A stretch of DNA of 42,574 nt from an uncultured Alphaproteobacteria bacterium (GTDB taxonomy: Bacteria > Pseudomonadota > Alphaproteobacteria > RF32 > CAG-239), in contig CALXYD010000010.1 in the NCBI GenBank assembly GCA_944392865.1, positions 1-42,574 of the forward strand. Reading direction: 5' to 3'. Within the stretch, counting starts at the first letter, position 1. Each line of letters starts with the position of its first letter. The notes beneath the pieces are model-generated. The model saw only the letters and a list, made by a program, of their open reading frames with translations, was not told the origin of the DNA and searched no databases. A program made the translations under genes and the position numbers. Positions 24,914 through 34,800 of this stretch are shown here, in pieces.

Positions 24914-25840
24914 CTACTGCAACGCCGGAATATTTAACTGCGCGAAATTTCCAGGTTTGATTTTAACTGTGGCATAACGCAAATTGTCTGTTTCAATCAT
25001 ATACTCCTCGCGTCCGGTCAGCTGCGCCGCCAGTTTATAAAAATCTCTGCCGTTCAATTCCTGTTTATACCAGTTCATCAGATAAAAAACACACGCCTGA
25101 CTCTTATCGGTTAAACCGCACCGCGGCCGTCCTGCCGGAACATCAGGGTTGACAACAACGCCTTCTAGGCCTCTGTTTTCAACGGTTGAAGTCGCAAAAA
25201 ATACGTTTCCGATTAAAATACCGACAACCAGAAAGATACCGGCAACCATATACAGAACTTTCTTTTTGACATAATTATCGCTATCCAGAATAACATCGTC
25301 AATATCGCCGATATCATCGTCATCAAAGTCAAAATCCTGCTCCAAATCATCTGTAACAAAAGTATTGCCGTATTCATCTCTTTCGCGCACCATATTCTGG
25401 GCATCGGCTGCGCGGACAATACTCATACTTTGTTTAAGTTCTTCGTTTGCATCATTTTCCAATACATTGCCGGATTCGGACATCTCCGGAATATTACCGG
25501 CCTCGGAATTCATTCCGGCTGATTCGGAAACGGCTGAAACGCCGCCTTGCCCATAATCTTCTCCATTGTTAGCAGCGCTCGGCGACATAATGTTACTTTC
25601 CTGCCCGTTAAAAGCAGAAGCTGACACATCCGCTATGGTCTGTCCTTCATTATTAAAAGGCGGATAAACTTTCGCCGGAGCCTCAGCTACGGGCGCCATC
25701 GGGCGGACTTTGGGGCGCTTTATTTTTCTCAGGCGCGGCTGTTGCGAATTTACGCCACCCGGTACACCTGCCGCCGGTGTCTGAGAAGGAGCAGCCATTC
25801 CTTCTTGCGTAATCAAATCATCTAAACTATCATCAGCCAT
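24914..25840 (-). CDS. Bitopic membrane protein of the secretion block
   Basis: The 308-residue product has a long, acidic, low-complexity cytoplasmic part (about 1-190, ending in an Asp run), one membrane helix at about 194-214 (VLYMVAGIFLVVGILIGNVFF), and a short periplasmic domain of about 90 residues with two cysteines (RPRCGL, QACVFYLMNWY). I do not recognise the family. The layout is like small inner-membrane partners of secretins in type IV pilus and type IVB systems. The start is ATG 25840 after GAGG; a GTG lies just before it. It is the last gene of the block, 13 bases after the secretin-like gene. Confidence 0.6.
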   Translation of the reverse strand: MADDSLDDLITQEGMAAPSQTPAAGVPGGVNSQQPRLRKIKRPKVRPMAPVAEAPAKVYPPFNNEGQTIADVSASAFNGQESNIMSPSAANNGEDYGQGGVSAVSESAGMNSEAGNIPEMSESGNVLENDANEELKQSMSIVRAADAQNMVRERDEYGNTFVTDDLEQDFDFDDDDIGDIDDVILDSDNYVKKKVLYMVAGIFLVVGILIGNVFFATSTVENRGLEGVVVNPDVPAGRPRCGLTDKSQACVFYLMNWYKQELNGRDFYKLAAQLTGREEYMIETDNLRYATVKIKPGNFAQLNIPALQ

Positions 25841-25853
25841 CACACACGCCTCA

Positions 25854-27140
25854 TTAAATCCTGTTCTTTATTTTCTCATCTGTTTTCAGCAATCTGACCA
25901 ACCGCGGAACAATATAAACAATTGTTTCCGTCCCCTGTGTTGCTTCTCCGAAAATCTCGCTTGGCAACCCGATAATCAGGAAATTTTCGCCAAGCCGGCT
26001 ACGCACCTTGAATTTTGTAATTTCGCCGTCTGTCGTATCCAGAGTAATATCGGAGACGATTCGGCTATTCTTTTCCATGCTGGCACGCGCCAAAACGGAT
26101 AAGGAATACTCCATATTCTCAAGTTTGCCGCAACGTCCGACATCAAAGCGCGAGAACCAACGCGCCGGAACAATAAACCGCCCCTCGGAAATATCCTGTA
26201 TTGTCGCATATTTGCTGACAAACTGCCGCAACTTGTCAATGGAAATATCATTGGTAACCGTCAGAATACGCCCGATAACGCCGGTTTGCGCCGTTGCAAT
26301 GCTGCCGAATTTGAAATCTTTAAGCAAATCATTCCACACCACGCCGCACGGTTCTTTGGCAATAACCCGAAAAATGCTTATATCATACATAACCATTGTC
26401 GGATTATTTTCAAAGTCGCCGATAAGTTCGTTAATCTTGTCGTATGTTTCTAAATTCGTTTCAAAACTTATTGTATAATCGCGCCAGTTGGTAATCATGT
26501 CGGTTACGCCGGCGCCGCGCAGTATATCCAAAAAACCGAGCAGAAGCGTGCGCGAACTGGGCGCATATAAAGTAAAACTGGCGCGACGGCTCAAAATCAA
26601 CGAATTTGTTTCCGCATCGTAACGGTAAAACAAATCAGCCGAGCGCGCGACCATGTTCACAACTTCCTTAAAGCTACCGTTTAAGTTCTTCCCGTATAAA
26701 GTCGGGTAAGGGGCGTCTTTGGCAACCAAAGTAACGCCGGCTTCTTCGGTCAACTTGACCAAAGCCTGCTCTGCCGGAATGTTGTCAAAAGTAAAATCGC
26801 GCACTTCAAGCTCCGGTAACGGATTATTTATTTCATTGCGCTCTATTCTGAAAGAAATGTTGTTATGCGGCAAAATCTGCACCATTTCCTGCGTTTTCCA
26901 GTTGACATTACAACGCAACGGTGTTTCTAAATCCAAATCGTTTGCCCTGAAAGTTGTTCTCAGCATATACGGGTCTTCTTGCGGCAAAATCATAAAATTA
27001 TCGGTTGCACTGCCGTCAACGCTGGAACTGGTAATAACCGTTTCGCCGTCTTTTTGATAAATGTTGCAGGAAACCATTACCGCCGATAAAAGAACCAATA
27101 GAAAGAACCGCCCGCGCTTAAAAAAGTTACTTCTGCTCAT
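25854..27140 (-). CDS. Secretin-like lipoprotein (PilN type)
   Basis: The 428-residue product has a lipoprotein signal (lipobox MVSC, Cys25). A secretin N0/STN-like domain follows (FTFDNIPAEQALVKLTEEAG to GSFKEVVNMVARSADLFYR), then an N1-like domain (about TLLLGFLDILRGAGVTD to NELIGDFENNPTMVMYDI). It ends in a region like the secretin C-terminus (ENFLIIGLPSEIF, TETIVYIVPRLVRLL). This resembles PilN, the lipoprotein secretin of type IVB pili, which forms a gated outer-membrane ring. The barrel region is shorter than usual, so function as a full channel is not certain. The ATG at 27140 overlaps the previous gene by 14 bases. Confidence 0.65.
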   Translation of the reverse strand: MSRSNFFKRGRFFLLVLLSAVMVSCNIYQKDGETVITSSSVDGSATDNFMILPQEDPYMLRTTFRANDLDLETPLRCNVNWKTQEMVQILPHNNISFRIERNEINNPLPELEVRDFTFDNIPAEQALVKLTEEAGVTLVAKDAPYPTLYGKNLNGSFKEVVNMVARSADLFYRYDAETNSLILSRRASFTLYAPSSRTLLLGFLDILRGAGVTDMITNWRDYTISFETNLETYDKINELIGDFENNPTMVMYDISIFRVIAKEPCGVVWNDLLKDFKFGSIATAQTGVIGRILTVTNDISIDKLRQFVSKYATIQDISEGRFIVPARWFSRFDVGRCGKLENMEYSLSVLARASMEKNSRIVSDITLDTTDGEITKFKVRSRLGENFLIIGLPSEIFGEATQGTETIVYIVPRLVRLLKTDEKIKNRI

Positions 27141-27630
27141 CTTCGTCTTCTTTCTGTTGAATAATTTTTTCCTGCTCGGCCATAAGTTTTGCCACAACAT
27201 CGTCAATACTCTGTCCGGCGCCTTTCGTCGGGTCATCCGACTGATCCGTAAATCCGCCGAAAGCATCTTTTGCCGCACTCAAATCGGCTTCTTTCTTAGC
27301 CGCCATTTCAACCGACGCATTGCGCTCCAGCTCTTGTTTGTATAAGCTCAAATTTTGTTTTAAGGCCTCAACGCCGCCTTTAATCTTCTTCTCAACAAAA
27401 GGGTGCAACTCTTTATGCTCAATAATGTAATCGCCGGTTTCGCACAGTTCGTTAAGCACGTCAATAATATACGGGTAAAAAGGATAATCCTCCACGGCAA
27501 TATTCCCCTGCCGGATACACCGCGCCGCAATCCGCGAAACCGTCCGGTCGTAATAATCGCGGATAAGGACATAGTTATCAATATACCACAAAGACTCTTT
27601 CGTTACCGATATTTCATCATTCTCAGCCAT
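27127..27630 (-). CDS. Small hydrophilic protein of the secretion block
   Basis: The 167-residue protein has no signal peptide or membrane segment. Its first half looks globular (ESLWYIDNYVLIRDYYDRTV, YPFYPYIIDVLNELCETGDY). Its second half is charged and helical, with a likely coiled coil (ALKQNLSLYKQELERNASVE) and an acidic end. The family is not recognised. The ATG at 27630 follows GGGAGA. It is coupled by overlap to the secretin-like gene, suggesting a role in the same complex, perhaps as a cytoplasmic partner. Confidence 0.55.
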   Translation of the reverse strand: MAENDEISVTKESLWYIDNYVLIRDYYDRTVSRIAARCIRQGNIAVEDYPFYPYIIDVLNELCETGDYIIEHKELHPFVEKKIKGGVEALKQNLSLYKQELERNASVEMAAKKEADLSAAKDAFGGFTDQSDDPTKGAGQSIDDVVAKLMAEQEKIIQQKEDEDEQK

Positions 27631-27685
27631 CAAATTCTCCCGTATATATAGCTAAAATAGAACAAAGGCCGGATTTGTAAACAGT

Positions 27686-30640
27686 TTATTGTGGGTTATT
27701 ATCATTCTTATTTCCCGGCGTATCGTCTTCAACGTATTCCCATTCCCAATCCTCATCATTGCCGCCTTCTGCCGGAATTTCATTGCCGTTTTCATCAACA
27801 TATTCCCATTCCCAATCTTCGTCGGATGAATCGCCGTCAGCAGACGTCACCGGCGAGGTTTCAGCTTCTGCTGGAGGCTGTTGAACCGGTGTTTGCGGTG
27901 TGGCAGGCAAAACGCTTTCTTCGTCATAATCATTCTTGCCGACATTCTCATCATCGTCGTAATCATCTAAAGCAATCGGCTGGTCAAGTGACGAAATATC
28001 AACGCTGTCAGACGTCAACGCCGCGCGAATTCTGTCAAGCTCTGCGCTGTATCGGCTCTGGTGTTCATGTTCTTCCGAAATCGGTTGCTGTTGCATAGGG
28101 GTAGATTCATGAGCAGGAGTAGATTCTGGATAATTCTGCGGCACACTCTCCGGCTCGCTAATCGTTGTTGCGTTGGCGGCCGGTGTATCCTCTTCTGCCG
28201 GCGTATTGGTTAAGATATCTGAAAAGATAGAGCTTCCGGATACAGATGACGCTTCTTCATCGGCAGAAGATGTTTCCTCTTCCGTTCCGGCTAAAAATTG
28301 GTCAAGCGAACCTAAACCTTCTAAGCCGGAAACGTCGTTATCTTCATCCTTATTTTCAAGCGCCGAAGTTGTATGAGATGTCGGAGCCGTTTCAGATGTT
28401 TCAACATACGGTGTTGCGGAAGAACCGGCAGATATTTCTTGCGCTGACTCTGTCTTGTCTTGCAGGGATAAAAAGCTGTCCAACCCGCCAAATTCCGCAT
28501 CGCTTGTTTCCGTGGCAATTGTTTCGTCATCATGCGGCAAAACAATATGCTCAATATTCTGTTCGGCCGGATTCGGTATGGCAGCATGCTCTGCTGTCGC
28601 TTCGGCTTCCATTGGGGCGATTGTATCTTTTTCGTCAGATACCGGCAATATCGCCTCCGGCGCGTCAAAATCTTTTTCGACAATCGGCATTTCGGATTCG
28701 CTTTCCGTATCCGATTCGCTTAAAATATCAAACCCCAAAGGTTCTGACGGTGTATCCTCAGCCATAGAAGAGCTGTCTTCCTCCGGCAGGGCAAAATCCA
28801 ATCCGTCATCTTCTTCCTGATTATGGATAAAATCCTGATGCGGAACATCTTGTCCCGCAGGAATATCCGCCTCGTCATTTATCCGAGAAATTGATTCTTG
28901 CGGTAATGAGAAATCTAAATCTTCATCGGTCAGAGTTTCATCAGACAGTATATCGTCCATATTCTCATTTTGCTCGTCAGAAACGGATATATTATTCTCC
29001 TTTTCAATAACGGGGACGGCCGGAGCTGGCGTAACTATCGGTGCTACGTTTTCAACCGGTTGCGATAGTGATTCAAGACTGTCGTCTTCGGCAATTTGTT
29101 CGGACAAATCTTCGTCAAGCGGCGGAACATCAAGATTGATATTGTCAAAATCATCGTGGTGCTTAAAGGCAGAATTATGAATCACGCCGTCAACTTTTTG
29201 AACCGGTTGAATTTGCTCGGGCATAAACACCGGCCGTTGCGGCTCAGGCATGGCCGTATCTCTTTCCGAGCGCACCACCGGAGTCGCTTCCGATTGCCGT
29301 TGCAATGGAGCATTTGCAACAACGCTTCCGCTATCAGCATTGCCGCTCATCGGCAACGCTCCGTCTGCCAAATTCAGGTGCTTTTTCTTCTTTCTTTTCT
29401 TCTTTTTGCGCGGTTCTCCCGATAAATTGGCAACCGGCTCAAAGTGCAACGGGGAAACTTCTGTTTGAGCCTCATCTTCATCGTCTAAAACAGAAAAATC
29501 ATCGTCATCGTCAGACAATATATCAAATGCGGATTCTTCAGAAATGGATGTGCCTGCAACAGGCTGAGTAAAAGTTTTTTCCGAAGAAGGTTGAGGCGTA
29601 AAACTTTCTCGTGAAACGGCCGCTTCCAACGGAGTGGATTTCTCCGTAACCGATTCTTCAGAGGTAATCTCAGCTGTTTTTGCGCTCGTTTCCTCCCGCA
29701 TGGTTGAAACAACTTTCGTAGCCGCCTGCTGTGCGGAAGCAACTGCCGCTACATTCAACAACGGTGCGGTATCAATAACAATTTTTTTATCGCTGACCGT
29801 TTGTGCATAGTCTTTAAACATCGCGTGCATTGTCTGCAAGGAAGCATCAATTTCGCTTTTGATTTCATTCCTAAACGTTTGCAACCGATTCTCAACATTC
29901 AGATAATCGCTGATTTCCGTATTGCGCTTGCTGTTTGATGTATAAAGCCCCTCCAGTAATTTTGTGATAGAGGCCTGCGATGCGATAATTCGGTTATTAA
30001 GTTCGGAAAGGTCGGCGTCATCACGATTCCTGGAAGATAAAATTCCTTCCAAAATACGGGATATGGAAACTTGCGATGCAATAACCGAGTCGGTAATACT
30101 GCGTGTTTCTTTCAAAACATCAAGCAGAGCCGCACGAGATGTCCGTATTTCTTCGGCAATAACATCAAACGCATTGCCAAAATCCGCTGGAGCCGCCGTT
30201 CCCGATATGGGAGAACTAGCCGCCGGCAGTTGCTTAAAAGCTCTTGCCAGCGCTTGTGCAAAAGTTTCCGCAAACGCCGGGTCAAGAGATAAACTTCCGC
30301 CGACAACCATACCGCCGGCAACTACTTGCGATTGGGTAGGGGTATCCGATGTTCCAGAACCTTCGGCAAAATCCTCTTTATTGGATTTTACAAAAGCAAT
30401 ACCTCGTTCGGTTTTGACTTTCTCAATATGCTCAACCAGCAGTCTGCCGCCCGGCATCCGCTTGAAAAAATCGGTAATTTCGGGAGGCAGCTCCAATAGC
30501 TCATTATCAAACTCGTCACGCTTCGTCTTATTGAAAATATGAACTTGCCTGAAAATGTTTAAATAGCGTTGCGCCACCAAAATCGGGGCTTCTTTGCCGC
30601 TATTGTCACTGCCGAATTCTACATCGTTTAAATTTTCCAC
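27686..30640 (-). CDS. Giant acidic, repeat-rich protein of the secretion block
   Basis: The 984-residue protein starts with GTG after AAGGG. Residues 1-110 look globular (LVAQRYLNIFRQVHIFNKTK, FFKRMPGGRLLVEHIEKV). About 150-290 are helical with a duplicated unit near 185-250 (SQVSISRILEGIL and SQASITKLLEGLY). The remaining 650 residues are acidic and disordered, with recurring short motifs such as FDILS, LDFALPEE and LDSFLSL, and one Lys/Arg patch (RKKKKRKKKKH). The C-terminus has two copies of DEDWEWEYV (940-948 and 962-970). There is no signal peptide or membrane segment. It could be a cytoplasmic scaffold, a polar organiser or a secreted substrate. No known family was recognised. Confidence 0.6.
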   Translation of the reverse strand: MENLNDVEFGSDNSGKEAPILVAQRYLNIFRQVHIFNKTKRDEFDNELLELPPEITDFFKRMPGGRLLVEHIEKVKTERGIAFVKSNKEDFAEGSGTSDTPTQSQVVAGGMVVGGSLSLDPAFAETFAQALARAFKQLPAASSPISGTAAPADFGNAFDVIAEEIRTSRAALLDVLKETRSITDSVIASQVSISRILEGILSSRNRDDADLSELNNRIIASQASITKLLEGLYTSNSKRNTEISDYLNVENRLQTFRNEIKSEIDASLQTMHAMFKDYAQTVSDKKIVIDTAPLLNVAAVASAQQAATKVVSTMREETSAKTAEITSEESVTEKSTPLEAAVSRESFTPQPSSEKTFTQPVAGTSISEESAFDILSDDDDDFSVLDDEDEAQTEVSPLHFEPVANLSGEPRKKKKRKKKKHLNLADGALPMSGNADSGSVVANAPLQRQSEATPVVRSERDTAMPEPQRPVFMPEQIQPVQKVDGVIHNSAFKHHDDFDNINLDVPPLDEDLSEQIAEDDSLESLSQPVENVAPIVTPAPAVPVIEKENNISVSDEQNENMDDILSDETLTDEDLDFSLPQESISRINDEADIPAGQDVPHQDFIHNQEEDDGLDFALPEEDSSSMAEDTPSEPLGFDILSESDTESESEMPIVEKDFDAPEAILPVSDEKDTIAPMEAEATAEHAAIPNPAEQNIEHIVLPHDDETIATETSDAEFGGLDSFLSLQDKTESAQEISAGSSATPYVETSETAPTSHTTSALENKDEDNDVSGLEGLGSLDQFLAGTEEETSSADEEASSVSGSSIFSDILTNTPAEEDTPAANATTISEPESVPQNYPESTPAHESTPMQQQPISEEHEHQSRYSAELDRIRAALTSDSVDISSLDQPIALDDYDDDENVGKNDYDEESVLPATPQTPVQQPPAEAETSPVTSADGDSSDEDWEWEYVDENGNEIPAEGGNDEDWEWEYVEDDTPGNKNDNNPQ

Positions 30641-30689
30641 AATCCCAACCCTTATGCAAAATTATACAATACGATTTATTTAGCGGATA

Positions 30690-31667
30690 CTACAAAGCAA
30701 TATCAACAACCTTGTGTATCTTCTGAAAATCATCGTTATCAAAATAAATACGTTCTTCGGGATTCCACATCAAACCATAAAGTTTTCCTGTTTCATCTTC
30801 CCGAACGCTGACCACAAAAGCCTGTTGGTCTGTCTTGTAATACAAGGCAATGTCACCGACACTGGCCACTTCGCTAGGTGCTACAAACATAACGGCTCTG
30901 TTGGATAAAATGGAACCTAAACGACGCGTGCAGAGGCTGACGCCGTAAACATCTCTCTTGCCATAAAGATTCGCCGGCTTAACCGCTTCCTTGGCAAAGG
31001 CTGTCTTATCAATAACGATAGAGCCGTCGTTGCCGGAAATTCCGAACACCGGCACTTTAAGCGCCTCTAAATCAATATAGCTGTTATTGTGTTCATTGGC
31101 GGCTCTGGCAGCAATGTTGGCAACTTTATATTTTGTATCGTTATGTTCAATAATCTCTTCCAATGCGCCTGCCTCGTCAAGCTTTTTGATTTCGGCTTTC
31201 AACGTATCGGCCTCCAACCCCAGAGCGTGGGCTATATTTTTATACTCTTTGTCGGAAACCTCTCTTTGTCCCATTTCAATACGGTGGTATACCGAAAGAG
31301 TCATATCCGCGTTTTCGGCAACTTCAATCAAAGTCAGCGATCTTTCATTCCGAAGATAGCGCAACGCTGCGCCCAAAACTTTCAAACCGCTGCTCTTGTT
31401 AATTTCCTGCCGTCTTTCCTGTTCCTTTTTCCAGGCCAGGACGACTTCTTGTGAAGAATTCTGCTCATTTACATATAAATCCTGCAATGTGCAGTCTAAA
31501 ATCTCGGCAACCAGGATAAGCTGTTCCTGATTAAGCCGGCGATAACCTTTTTCAATTTTGGATATGGCCGAAAGGCTGATACCCAATCTGTCGGCAAGGT
31601 CTTGCATAGTTACCCCGCGCATTTTGCGGTTAATTCTGATCTGGTTCGGAAATACGATTTCTTCCAT
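30690..31667 (-). CDS. Double-HTH XRE regulator with S24-like C-terminus
   Basis: The 325-residue protein has two Xre-type helix-turn-helix domains in tandem: residues about 8-62 (IRINRKMRGVTMQDLADRLG, SAISKIEKGYRRL) and about 95-155 (LGAALRYLRNERSLTLIEVA, VYHRIEMGQREVS). A C-terminal beta-rich domain follows, loosely like LexA/CI S24 peptidases (LKVPVFGISGNDGSIVID, YGVSLCTRRLG, GDIALYYKTDQQAFVVSVRE). The Ser-Lys dyad cannot be placed with confidence, so it may only be a sensory or dimer domain. AGAGGTG precedes the ATG. It is the first gene of the giant protein-secretin transcript and is likely its regulator. Confidence 0.75.
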   Translation of the reverse strand: MEEIVFPNQIRINRKMRGVTMQDLADRLGISLSAISKIEKGYRRLNQEQLILVAEILDCTLQDLYVNEQNSSQEVVLAWKKEQERRQEINKSSGLKVLGAALRYLRNERSLTLIEVAENADMTLSVYHRIEMGQREVSDKEYKNIAHALGLEADTLKAEIKKLDEAGALEEIIEHNDTKYKVANIAARAANEHNNSYIDLEALKVPVFGISGNDGSIVIDKTAFAKEAVKPANLYGKRDVYGVSLCTRRLGSILSNRAVMFVAPSEVASVGDIALYYKTDQQAFVVSVREDETGKLYGLMWNPEERIYFDNDDFQKIHKVVDIAL

Positions 31668-31846
31668 AGCTGTACACCTCTCACAATAAACAATTTTACC
31701 TTATAATAATATTGCCAAAAAAATATGCAAGTCAAAAAAGATAAAATTCTTTAAATATGTATAACTTTTGTCAATGGATAAAAAATCTTCACAAAAGAAA
31801 CCTTAAGATAACCGAAAACCAACCGTTATGCTATTAAGTTACGATA
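31668..31846 (-). promoter_or_regulatory. Intergenic control region with promoter for the double-HTH regulator
   Basis: This AT-rich gap of 179 bases separates the VirB6 block from the secretin block. On the minus strand TTGACT (31735-31730) and TATTAT (31711-31706), 18 bases apart, would start transcription near 31698. A second TTGACA lies at 31774-31769 with only a poor -10. An imperfect inverted repeat near 31801-31840 just after the last VirB6-like gene could be a weak terminator. Confidence 0.5.
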
Positions 31847-34800
31847 TTATATAACCTGTCCGATAACGTGTCCGAGACTGTCGTATGCAACGCCGTTACT
31901 AACGGAACCGATTCTCGTTCCGCTTCTGCCGATAACAGTACCGCTACTGTCCACCTGTCCGATAATATTTCCGTTAAAGTCGGCAATATCAAAAAGATCT
32001 CTTGTTCTGGCATCTTGTGTGCTGATTTTATTGACGCGCTTTTTACGCATTTTTACCAAAACATCGTCTTTAACATAATCTTTTAGATTTTTGCCATTGA
32101 TTTTTTCACCGGTAGCTTTATCTAACCCATAAAGTAAGTCGCCTTTATAACCATCCTCACCTGCGTATGCTGGATCCAAATCACGCGCGATTGTTCCGTT
32201 TTCTTCAATAATCTGATTTCCGCCGACTCTGTCAGAAATATCATCATGGCCTTTTTGTGCATATTCGGAAAAAGTGACAGTCGTCCTGACGCCGGCAGTC
32301 TGTGCTGATCCGTCACGAATATCTCCGGCGGTCTTTCTTCCTGTTTCTTGCATATTAAGCAATCCGTTGCTGATATCTCTTTCATAAAAGCCGCTGTAAG
32401 CCTCTTTTGTATCGGTGTGGCTGTTTCCGTAAGATACGGCTGAAGAACCATCTAAACCTTTTCTTTTGGTTTTGGTTGCATCAACGTGTTTTGTTTTTCT
32501 TTTAACGACATCGCCTTCTTTATTCAGATATTCGGTAATCACTTCGTTGTTTTTATAGGTTGTTCGTTTGGTTTTTTGCCCGAACAGGCCGGCTTTTTGT
32601 TCTTTGCTGTATGTAACCTCGCCGGTTGCCGCATCTGTATGGCTTTTCAGCGTCGTGGTTCGGGAGAATAATCCTCCTCCTTTAATGGTAGCGGTTCTGT
32701 CGCCGGTTGATGACATTGCCGCAAAAGAGCTGTTCAGTTGGTTTTCTATATCATTTCTTTTATCATTGTGCTTCCCTAATTTCTTACTTGTGTCACGTTC
32801 TATTTCCACCCCGTCGCGGGTATAAGTTTTTTTAACTTTAGGCCCGAAAAATCCGAATCTTCTGCTTTCTCTCTCATAATATTGTTGATCGTTGGCATCT
32901 TTTTTTGCTGTATAGGAAACAAAATAGTTGGAAAAAGTATAAGAACCGTCGGCATTTTGATGTCCGGCTTTTCGGATAAGGGAGTTTAACCCCGCGATAT
33001 TAAGTTTGCGCCCAACACGTTTTCTTCCCGTAGTTAAAGCCGATTCTATGCTGTTTTTATCCCGTTGCCGCAGGGCATCAATTGCAACTTGCCCCGTTGT
33101 CGCGTTAATATCCATATCCAGGCTAAAAGTTTTGCCGGTATTGTCAACTTGCTCAATTCTTAGCTTATACGGATTATCTGGATCAAATTGCACATTGCGG
33201 GAAGTAAAATATTTGCCGACATCTTTGCCTGTGCGTGCTTTATACATATCTATGGCAAGCTGCTGCATAATCATTTTGCGGTATTCGGGGTCTTTTCCCT
33301 TAGGGGAGTTCAATAGCGTTTTTATAGCATCCAAATTGACATTTCCCGTTTTCTTATCCAGCAAGTGTTCGCGTATGAAATTATGCTTAAATTTTGTTTC
33401 GCTTTTGATTATTTTCCCTGATTTTGTACGTTCAATTTTGGTTGTGGAATATTTGTCGGACACCATAATATGCGTGCGTCCGGTGAAAGATTTAAATTCT
33501 CTCCGCAACATTTGCGATCCGTCGGCATTTTTCTCGGTAGCAAATTTATAGCCGAGTATCTTCAATGTTTTTCCGCCGGAAGTATTGGTTCTGCCCAAAC
33601 GGTTGACACCAAACATCGTAGCCTGGCGGATTCCGGCTTGTGCACGCCGTTTGGTCACGCGAGCGGTTGTTTTGGCAGCATTACCCGCTACGCCGACACC
33701 CCAATCTGCCGCTTTTCTGACCTTCGAGTCGATAGTATTTTTTACGGCAGCGCCGATTTTCGCACCGGCTTGTATGCCCATTGAACCGCCGGAGAATTTC
33801 TCCGCCAATTGTGATGTAACCGGCATATACGCCCACCCGATAACCAGGATAAAGATAATTTTGAGCATATTCGGCCCGTAAAAAGCGAGTCCCGTATTCG
33901 GATTCTCAAACAGTTCTTTTACTTCTCCTGCCGCCGATGTTGCCGCCACTAAAAGCGCGTTGATATAACCGAGAACGCACATAATCAAAATAGCCATAAA
34001 CATAAAGGTAAACAACGAATGCAATATCCATTGGAAAACTTTGGGCAGATAGCCGCGCGTTCCCTGGAAGGCATAGCCGCAAACGGCAAACGGCAAAAGC
34101 GCCATCGCAATACCGAATTGCAAAACCGCATCCGCCATAACCCACGGATAGGCAACCATAAAGAAAATACCGGCAATATAAAGCAAAATACCGTCAATAA
34201 TATAAATCGGATTCGGAAGAACGTGAAACATACGTTGCGGGCCGTTTCCCTGACAGAAGGCATATTCTCCGTATTCAAAAAGCATATTGATTTTCTTTTC
34301 AATATCTTCAACCGCGCAGACAATGGATGTTCCGACACTCAAAGGCAGGCCGCCGCCGCTGCCCGAACCGGCCGCACTGGCATAACCGACGACACCGTTC
34401 GCGTGGGCGCATGTTGTCCCGCTGCTTTTAACAAAACCAAGCCCGGTATCAAATACGGGAGTCAACGTCAAATTAAGCACATTATAATAGTCTTTGGCGA
34501 CAATAATATAAATTGCAACGCCGACAAACGTTTTGGTAAAAATATCATTTAATAGGGCACTCGGGTCTTTTGAACCCATGGTTGCAATATTGCGCAATAT
34601 AATCAAAGCCAGCGAAACGGCCAAAAAGACTAAAACCAACTGTCCAAGCTCGGAATGAAAAGCATCATAGGATTTAGCCGCGACGGTACTTCCGGCATTA
34701 AACAGAACCTTGAACATATCGCAGAACATACAATCAATTTTATCAACCGTCGGCGTGGAGCAGTTATCTTCCGTATCTATACCTAAACGCCTTGCCAACA

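Noticed and set aside
27731..27823. Repeated DNA as a CRISPR or satellite
   Set aside because: The repeat is two copies only and in frame, encoding DEDWEWEYV in the giant protein.
28246..28820. Long plus-strand frames opposite the giant protein gene
   Set aside because: They arise from the biased acidic codons of the minus-strand gene, give Ser/Arg-rich nonsense and lack ribosome-binding sites.
31801..31840. Imperfect inverted repeat after VirB6-like gene V as a firm terminator
   Set aside because: Stem is interrupted by bulges and the following T-run is broken; kept only as a weak possibility in the intergenic entry.
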